A stretch of 64,000 nucleotides of DNA from Girardinichthys multiradiatus. Its lineage: Eukaryota; Chordata; Actinopteri; Cyprinodontiformes; Goodeidae. The DNA lies in assembly GCF_021462225.1 (NCBI RefSeq), contig NC_061813.1, positions 26,250,442-26,314,441 of the forward strand. Direction: 5' to 3'. Below, one piece after another: positions 51,601 to 60,600 of the stretch (its first letter is position 1; every line of letters begins with the position of its first letter). A program made the translations under genes and the position numbers. Under the pieces are notes generated by a model. It was not told where the DNA came from and ran no database searches. It was given only the letters and a program-made list of their open reading frames with translations.

Positions 51601-54600
51601 GCTTGCTAACCTAATATTTAGTTTGGAACTGTAATATGTATACATTTTTGAATGACATGGTGAAAATATGAGTTTGAAAAATTAACCCCTATTTTGAACT
51701 ATAACTCAGTTTTTGATTGTTTAATTTTTGCCATTGGGAAAACCACTTTACACCAAATTCCCTACTAGTCTGGACACTAGTGTATGAGAGCATGCGTGTT
51801 AGACTGGGTGAATGTGGCTCTTGTATTAAAGCGCTTTGACTTGTCAGTCTGAAAACTTATAGAAGTTCACTCTATTAACCATTAATATTGAGGTATTAAC
51901 TTTAACACAAACAACAAGGTGTGTTGTTGAAAGTTAAAGATCAAAAATCTACAACATAGCCCCCAAATTATCTATGCAAATAACAAACTGAGGTGATACC
52001 ACCAAGATAATGGCAATTTAAGGTGGAGAACTTGCTTTAAAATTAATACGATGAAACATTTCAAACCAGAACATAAGTAGATTTAAACCAGATTAACTTT
52101 TAAAGATGATTATTATTCTTATCACAGCTTCTTTCAGCCTCTACCTGCTTGTTAGCATCCATTCTGCAATTTGGACCATAACAGTCATATTCTGTCTTGA
52201 ATATATAAGTTCTGAACCCCTTGCAGCTCGAAGGCTCCCTCTGTATTGCTCGGAGATCAGAGAGAAGAACTGAACAGAGTGCAGTAAATATTTGCTAATT
52301 ATTTAAGTACCATGCATTCGGGCTACCTAAACCTGTAATATATTTGGTCTTATTTGTAGTTTAATGCGGCATTAACAAAACTGAATGTAAAGCAATGGTA
52401 AGGTGGTCAAATCACACCAACATCTAAGTTATAATGATTTGGTTATTTATCGCAAGTCATTGTCAAGGTTTGTGTAGCGGAGGACCCCGGAATGCAGACG
52501 AGCAGGCGGCATGACGGTAAGTAAATGTTTGGTAAACAAAACTTACTTCAGTGGCAAAACAGACATGGACAGGCTGGCAAGACAGGCTTGGCACGAGTAA
52601 AGGACATGACATGAATAGAGATGAATGATCCAAAATGTTTCCGTCAGGAATGAACAGAACAGATGTGTATATATAGAACAAGAACCAGGTGAAACGAGGA
52701 GACTGAATGCTAGGTGCAGGTGAACCGAATGAAGTTAATTGACAGACAGGAGAGAACACAATGTGACTGGAGCAAAACAGAAATTCAAGGATACAAACTA
52801 ATGGAAACATAACTAGAAAAACATGAAACTAAAGCATAACCAGATCCAAAAACCTAACTTGACAAAACATAAACTAGAAGACAAAAACTAAAGCATGACC
52901 AGGAAAATAACAGAAGCAAGATTCAAAACCTATCGAGAATAATAATAATAATAAGAAGAAGAACCCAAAAACACCCACAAATCATGACAGTCCTAGGGTT
53001 ATTGCAAAATTTCCCAATAATATGACATATCGAATCTTCAGTATTCTGCAGCTCTACCTGAAACCCACTTCTTTGTGACAGTCCCAGTTGTTTCCCGTTT
53101 TTCATCATCTCCTGTTGGTAGATAACATCAAATGACCCAGATGTTCACTATGCGGAAATTATAGTTGGGAGTTTATTTTCTAGTGAAGAATGGCTTTAAA
53201 GGTGGGGCTTTTAAAATACATCTTTTTGTAAAGTTTGCATGAGAGATTCAGGATAATTATACAATTATTGCAAAGGAAATTGATATTTACATTAGCAGGA
53301 GGGATGATGGAGCTCCTTTAGTTTGCAAGCCATGACTTTTAACATCTGGAGATATTTCCAAAGAGAAGATTTTGTCTTTCTTAGGGGTAAGAGAAGAGCG
53401 TAGCTGCCCTCATTATAGCCATCTGACCAGCATTGTGCAACAAAAGGTTGGGAAGGGGTAGCACTGCCCTGCTCTATACTCCTACAGCCTGAAAATACTC
53501 CAGTCTCTCTGGCTACTTATGATATAACAACTTTAAACCCCAGGAACAGTGTAACAGAACATTTTTGTGGTTTTAAAACCATAACTTTTTATAACCTTAG
53601 TATACCTTAATGTTGGATGGATTTGTTTTTACCCTAACCTTTCATATCTTAGTTTGGCAACCACTTCATCATGAACAATGTATTTCACTTGATAAATTCC
53701 ACCTCATAGGTGGGAAAAAAATGCAGTCTATTGGATGCTTGCCAGGTGACCTTGACCATAATTGCCTTCTCATTACTCATTTATGTCAAGGTTGTAATGT
53801 GTCAGACCATATGTTTCTCATTTGCTCAATGCCATCACTCAGTTATCAGTCCGAGAGAGTCAGTAAGTTACTACGATGTCTGTAAGATAACTCGATCGTT
53901 CTGTGGAGGTTGTGTCTGACATTTTCCTTGCTTTAACTCATCACAATGTTTTTCCAATACCAGCTGCACAAGTTATGAACCAAACCCACCAAACTACTGA
54001 GTCATTTTTCCCAAAATGTCTGAACAGCTAGAGTTGAAGCTCTTAATACTGGAGCCCTGACTCCATGCCTTTCTAGGACTTAAGAAACCCAGCTGAAGTT
54101 TTGACCTATAGTTGAATATGACCTCATGTTCAATCATCTCCCAGTTCATTCTAAACAGGCTTTCTAACAGCATAAGATGTATTGCTGAGAACAATTGCTA
54201 CAAAAAAGAAAATAAATCTACCAAATACAAAGTTCTTTACGTTTTATGTTTATTTGCTTTTGTTCACCGAAAGCTTCCTGTATCATGCTCATAAAAAATT
54301 ACTTCTGTGCCAAAATAGAATATTTGAAAATCAATGTTGGTTGTGTCTTCTTGTGACTGTTGATCTCATTTCATTATCTGTAAATAGGTTACATTGAAAA
54401 AAAGGTCTACTTTGGTTTTCTTTCATTGTAAAGCAACATTCATCAAGAAAGATGGTCAGTGGCTTGCAAGTGAAACCATTTGTGTTTTTGTTATAAATAG
54501 ATGCTGTCAAAGGTTTTGAGATATTCAACAGTTACTCTGCAGCCCTTGAAATAGCTGTTTTTTTATTCTATAAAAAAATAAAATAAAATAACCAATGCTC

Positions 54601-57600
54601 CAAAAGAACAGTCAACAAAAAGGAACATACTTATTTTTTTAAGAGTGCTCAGTTAAAATAAGTAAAGCAACAAAACATTCATTATTATCAAAAAAGTTAA
54701 CACGAGACAAGGTAATATGTATATTTGGCATATTTGAGATGTGTTATTCCAGTAACTTTCATTACAGCTTCCAAAAATAAAAGTTTTGTCCACTGCTTCT
54801 ATCACTGAACATTCTTTGGGTTTTACACCCATAATTTAGTTGCCCCACTGATTCTGACCACTTTTGCTGAATTATGAAAAGTAGAAATTATACACTGAAT
54901 TTGTTCTCTCCACAGATGTACTTGAACTACCTGGGGAACTATGTGCCCAATGCATGGAACTATGAACATGGCTGCAGCCACTGTGATGATGATCTTCTGG
55001 ATTTGTCTCAGTTACATGTAAGAGATTCACATTTAGCACTTTTACATCTGTTTGCAACGCTTGTTCTTTTTAAAACTATTGCCTTGGAAACTTTGTCTTT
55101 GACCTCATTTCTTGTGAACCGAGGAAAAGATTAAACTGATCCTGGTCTTTCCAGTATGAGCCATCTATCTACGGGTAACTGTCTAGACAGGCAGATTAGA
55201 GCTCAGTGTTTCTTCTTTTATCTGATAAGTGAGAATGTAGCCTCATACTTTTTGGACATTTTTAAGGGGCACAAGTGTGTTTGAACTGCTCAGGAGAAAA
55301 GGGAAGCATTGCATTGCTGTGGGTGCAGGATATGGTTTCTGAGGTTTTGAGAAGTGCTCATTTAAAGGGGAGTCACTGTTGTTTAGTGGGCTCTGCAATG
55401 CGGCTTTTTTCCACAATAGTGAGTTATGGTGGTTATGCTGAAAATTTGTTAGCCTAGGCTGGAGTTGGGCAAGAGTGGCAGTCTTTAAAAAATACATCAG
55501 GCTGTGTGCTTCAATCTGTCAAGAATGTTACCAAATGTGTCCTCCTTTGTGCATTGAGCTCGACATAAAACACGGCTTTTTGCTGTGTTTCTTCACAGTT
55601 CATCAACAGTGTTTCAAAAAGCTATACATTTTTCTCATTTCAATCACACACTTCAATGTTTTAATGGGATTTTATGTATTTGGCGACCACTATTTACACA
55701 TTAAATGAAAGAAAAATGTGACACGGTTTGTATTTGTATTCGGCCCCCTTTAATCTGACACCCCTTAATAAAATCCAGTGCTGCCAATTGCCCTCGGAAA
55801 TTGTGTAATTTATTCTACTTATAAATGCAGGTTTTTTATGAAGGCTTTATGGGCTTGTTATAGAACATTAGTTAAGACAAAGAGCATAATGAAGACTAAG
55901 GAACGTACCAGAAAGGTTCAAGATAAGGTTGAAGGAAATTTGAATTCAGGATTTGTTTAAAACAATGGATATTGCAGAGTATACTAGCTCTATAAACCTA
56001 CCAAGACATGGCAGTGGACCTTAACTGAATAACTGAGTTAGATGAGTCTTTATAAGTAAAGCAACCAGGAGGTCCATAGTAACTCTGGAGGAGCTGCAGA
56101 GATCCACAACTTAGGAAGAAAAATCTGAGCAGGACAGCACAGCACACTGTCCACACGGTGATACAATGTAGTAGCAATATCATGCTGTGGGCATGCTGAG
56201 AAGATTGATGGAGCTAAATACAGGGCGATCATAGAAGAAAACCTTGTTACAGGTGGCAAAAGACTTGAGACTGGGGTGGATGTTCACCATCCAGCAGGAC
56301 AGTGAGTCTAAACATGTAGACAGACCTAGAATATAATTGTTTAGATTGAAGCAAAGTCATGTGTTAGAAAGGCTCAGCCAAATTCCTGACCAAAAGCCAG
56401 TGCGAAACTTGAAAACAGATGCTCACAGTGGCTTTTAGTTCAGTCTGACTGACATTGAGCTAATTTGCAAGGAAAAATTGACAAAACTTTCAGTCTCCAG
56501 ATATGCAATGCTGGTGGAGATATACCTTAAAATACTTGCAGCTGTTAAAGGTAATTTTAACTTATTTGTACAGGAGGGCTCAATACAAATGCAATTTGTA
56601 TCTGCATAAAATTAGAAAAATACTATATATAGTTTCCGTTCCTGTTTACAGCTACGCACCACTCATTTCTTTACATAAAATACCAATAAAATACATTGGA
56701 GATCGTGGTTATAATTTGACAAATGTGAGACGGTCCAGTGGCTATGAATATTTTGCAAGGTGCTTTAAACCCTTTAAAAACTGCACACACCTAAAAGTAG
56801 CCCTGAAGCACCAATACATAAATAAGGTTTCTTCAGGAGTTTAACTGAAATTACTTTAACAAAAGCCTAGGTACATAAAAAGCATCCAGCTGACCTTCAA
56901 TAAAGAATGCAGAAATGGTTGCTGAAGTAAAGTGATCTGAGTAGACATATTATTCCACTGAGTCTCTGTTTGTTTGGGGCAGAGACGTCTGGGAGATCAG
57001 GTCATGTGGAAACACTGCTCCCACTGTGTCCAGGCTTTTTACTGGGGTGAACTCAGTCCACAAGCAATCCTGTGTGCCTTTTTATGCACTTTAGCTTTGA
57101 ACCTTTGGCCCAGCAAAGACAATGGAAGTCTTATCCCACCAAAGACAAGTAACGTGCCAACCAGACAACCTCACTTTCTTCTTCTGCCTCGTGTTAAACC
57201 CCATTTTAAATGTTTTAGTTTGTCAATGCCACCTTTTCCTCTTTATTGGTCCGGTCGTCTGCAGTCCTGGTGTAATAATGTAAGCTTGTGTTGGCTTGAT
57301 GGTTGAGGTTCCCTTCCTGTGCCTGAAAAACAGTCATTGCGGAATGTGCAAATTAGATGGTTCGGCTGAGATGGCTTTTCATCCCCAGCCCAGTCTTTTT
57401 GCTGTGAACTGGTCAAGAGGATCAGGAGTCCAGACTGGCCTGTGTGGGCTGAAACAGTGTCATGGGAAAATCTTTCTTCATCTCTGTGGCCTTCTTTATT
57501 CCCATCTATGTATAGCATGTCCACAGTGTCATTTTGTGAGTGTATTATGTGCCTTCAATCATCAGTTGGCCTGAGAGTAGAAGAGAACACATGCAACGCA

Positions 57601-60600
57601 ATGACTTGTAATAAAAAAAAGGTAGTACTGGAAGTAATGCTGAACACATCTGTGGAGCCACACTGTTTATATATATTTAAGAAGTGGGGTGTAAATATTC
57701 TTGATTTATTTAAAAGCAGTGCTGTATCACTGCGATCAGTTGTTTATAACAGAAATGATTTATCTTTCTTGTAATCCAAACAGGAGTATCCAGACGTGCT
57801 GGTCGCAGTCTTCATCGAACAGCCAACTCCATTCCTCCCTGAATTCTTCCAGCGTCTGGTCACCCTAGACTATCCAAAAGATAAATTGAAACTCTTTGTT
57901 CATAACAATGTGAGTGGGTGCAGCTGCTCTTTGGTTTTTCTTTTTTCTAGATTACTGCAGTCCAAGCCCTTTCCCCTGATAATCTGTTAATATTGGCTCC
58001 TTGACCAGGAGGTTTATCACGAGAAGCACATTGAGAGGTTCTGGGAGGAGAACAGGAACCTGTTCAAGAGTTTCAAAGTTGTGGGACCTGAAGAAAATTT
58101 GAACCAAGGAGAGGCCAGGAACATGGGAATGTATGTATGCTTTTTATAAATTAAATATCCTTTAGATTTTGGCATTTGAAGAACAATATTGATATGGCCA
58201 GTGCAAAATGTCCTATCACTAAATAATCCCTGCATTTAGAGTAGAGATGCACTGATCTCCAGATTTTGGAAGATTTTTTCAAGTCATGAGTGATGTTTAA
58301 TTATTAGCAGCAGAGGCGACATCCCACCTTGCATGACAGAACAGGTGCGCCAAAAAGGACCCTTTATGGTACTTATAAATTTTAACCAACTGGGCAGCAG
58401 CTAAATTGTCCATTTCAGAAGTATATTTGATTTTTGTTTGAGATTGTTTGCATGCAAATGTTCAGGGCAACTTTCCAGTAAGATGTTCAGCCTTTCTTTT
58501 TTCTGCTAAAGTTTTCTCCGGGTTGATGCAATCCACATAGTCAAATAAACATTCCCAAAGCGGGTAAGAATTAACATCCTGTCACAGACAGCAATTTTTG
58601 TACCTGAAAAATTCGAGTCCACCTGTAAGTCTAGCTTTCTGTCATAGCAGCCTGAATGAACACCTAATAACAGCTGAAATGCCCCTGTGAACATTGCAGT
58701 TCCTTTTTAAATAACAGTTACCAAAAATCTAATTTTTGAGTTTCCAATAATCCTGTCATCGATCAGGGTTGGTCAAGTTGAAACTTGCCGTATTCTGTTC
58801 AGAAGCCTATTTCTTGGTGAATCTCTAATTTAAACTTCTTAAATAAGCTTGAATGTATATGATCCCTAATAGTATTTTATATGCAGTAAGCATAAATAAG
58901 ATCCCATCATAAACAATGCATGGCTAACTGCATTTATCTAAACATAGAATTAAGAAACATACAAGCAGTCTTCTTTAAAAAAAATCTTAATTAACTACAT
59001 GTGGTTTAAAGATACTCAGGCTATTACAAGTCGAAGATTTTTTTGACAATGCTATGTGTTTATTTTATCAGGGATCTTTGTCGCAAGGATGCCGCATGTG
59101 AATACTACTTCAGCATAGATTCCGACGTCATGCTCACCAACCGACAGACACTCAAGCTCCTCATCGAACAAAACAGGTAATCACACAGCAGCTGGAACAG
59201 GAGCCACACCAGGGGCCCTTGAGCGTGCTTTTCTAGCTGTTGTGATCACTGAAGCATCGGATTCATCCCTGAAGTGGCAAACCCACAGGAACATTACAGT
59301 CAAGCCAATTAAAGTTTAAAAAGGGCCTCTCTGGCTTCCTGTTTTTTTTCCTGTCCTCATGGAAACAGAATAAGTCTGCTGCACTAACCCCAAAATGCAG
59401 CTTGGCATTGCATAAAAAACAAACAGGCAGACCCTTTTATTCCACTTTGCAGCACATGATTGTGAAGAAAGCTTCCCATAAACTGGATGTCACTGTGGCT
59501 TCTGCAGTGGAATTGTGACTGACTGGAAGCATGCAAGGGGGGAGACATTCTAGGATATTTAAAGGTAGCATGAGAATTTTCTGCTGGGACCAAGGCGATG
59601 GAAGAAAACCAAGAAAATGTGGTCTGCACAAGTCTGTTGTAGTGCATACATTTGCATACATTTGCATACATCCTTACCAACACTTACCAACACACATTTT
59701 GGCATGTCTTTTTTTATTTAGGTGTAAAAAACAATACTCAACAATACCTTTTGAATCTTTTTATTGATAATAAGATTTGTGGAAGTACTTTCTGTTTTAC
59801 GAAATGTAACACAATAAAACACGTTTAGAGCTTCTAGAAGCAAGGTATGGGAATTATTTCAATTCAGTCAAGAAAAATAAACAGATCCATTTTGCCTGGT
59901 TAGAAATAAATATTTATAGGATCTGTTACTGAATTGGCAGTGACGGTGTATTTATAGGCAGATTTTAATTACTCAGATCCAAAACAATAGTTTTAAAGGG
60001 TACCAGTACATTAGGCTGTTGGCTGTTTTTGCTAAGTTTTATCGGCTCTGACAGAGGCACCATCTTTTTTCACTTCACAGAAAAATAATTGGTCCACTTG
60101 TCACCCGTCATGGCAAGCTGTGGTCAAACTTCTGGGGTGCCTTGAGTCTGGACGGGTACTATGCACGCTCTGAGGATTATATCGACATTGTACAAAGGAA
60201 ACGAGTGTGAGTCAAGAGTATAGCAAGTAACAGCTTTGCACATTTTAATGTTTCAAACACAGCTTGCAAGTTTTGATCTTAACCATTATTAGCTATATAT
60301 AGCAACATGAGGTCCTAGAATGTAGATTTGTGTAATCATTGAATATATAAATCTATTTCCTAAAATTGTGGGGTAACTCATGCAAATTTAGAATTTAGAA
60401 AAAAAAAACAATTACATTACAATGAAATGTCCAACAATTTATCTTCCTTTTTAGAGACTAGAACAAATGGCAGTTGATTCACTTATAACAGTCCCTTTAT
60501 TCAGTCTAAGGGTCATGTTTGTCACTGTAGAATGGGGTATTTTTACCATTAAAAACAGCAACATTCTGCCCTGAAACAAAAAGACCTTCCACTTGCATTT

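Noticed and set aside
16730..52989. The three related 500-bp repeats as pieces of full endogenous retroelements
   Set aside because: No gag/pol-like sequence or partner LTR lies next to any of them; each has its own target duplication, so they are solo LTRs.
56974..57774. Several ORFs in PLOD2 intron 8
   Set aside because: Overlap in different frames and strands with no motif or splice support.
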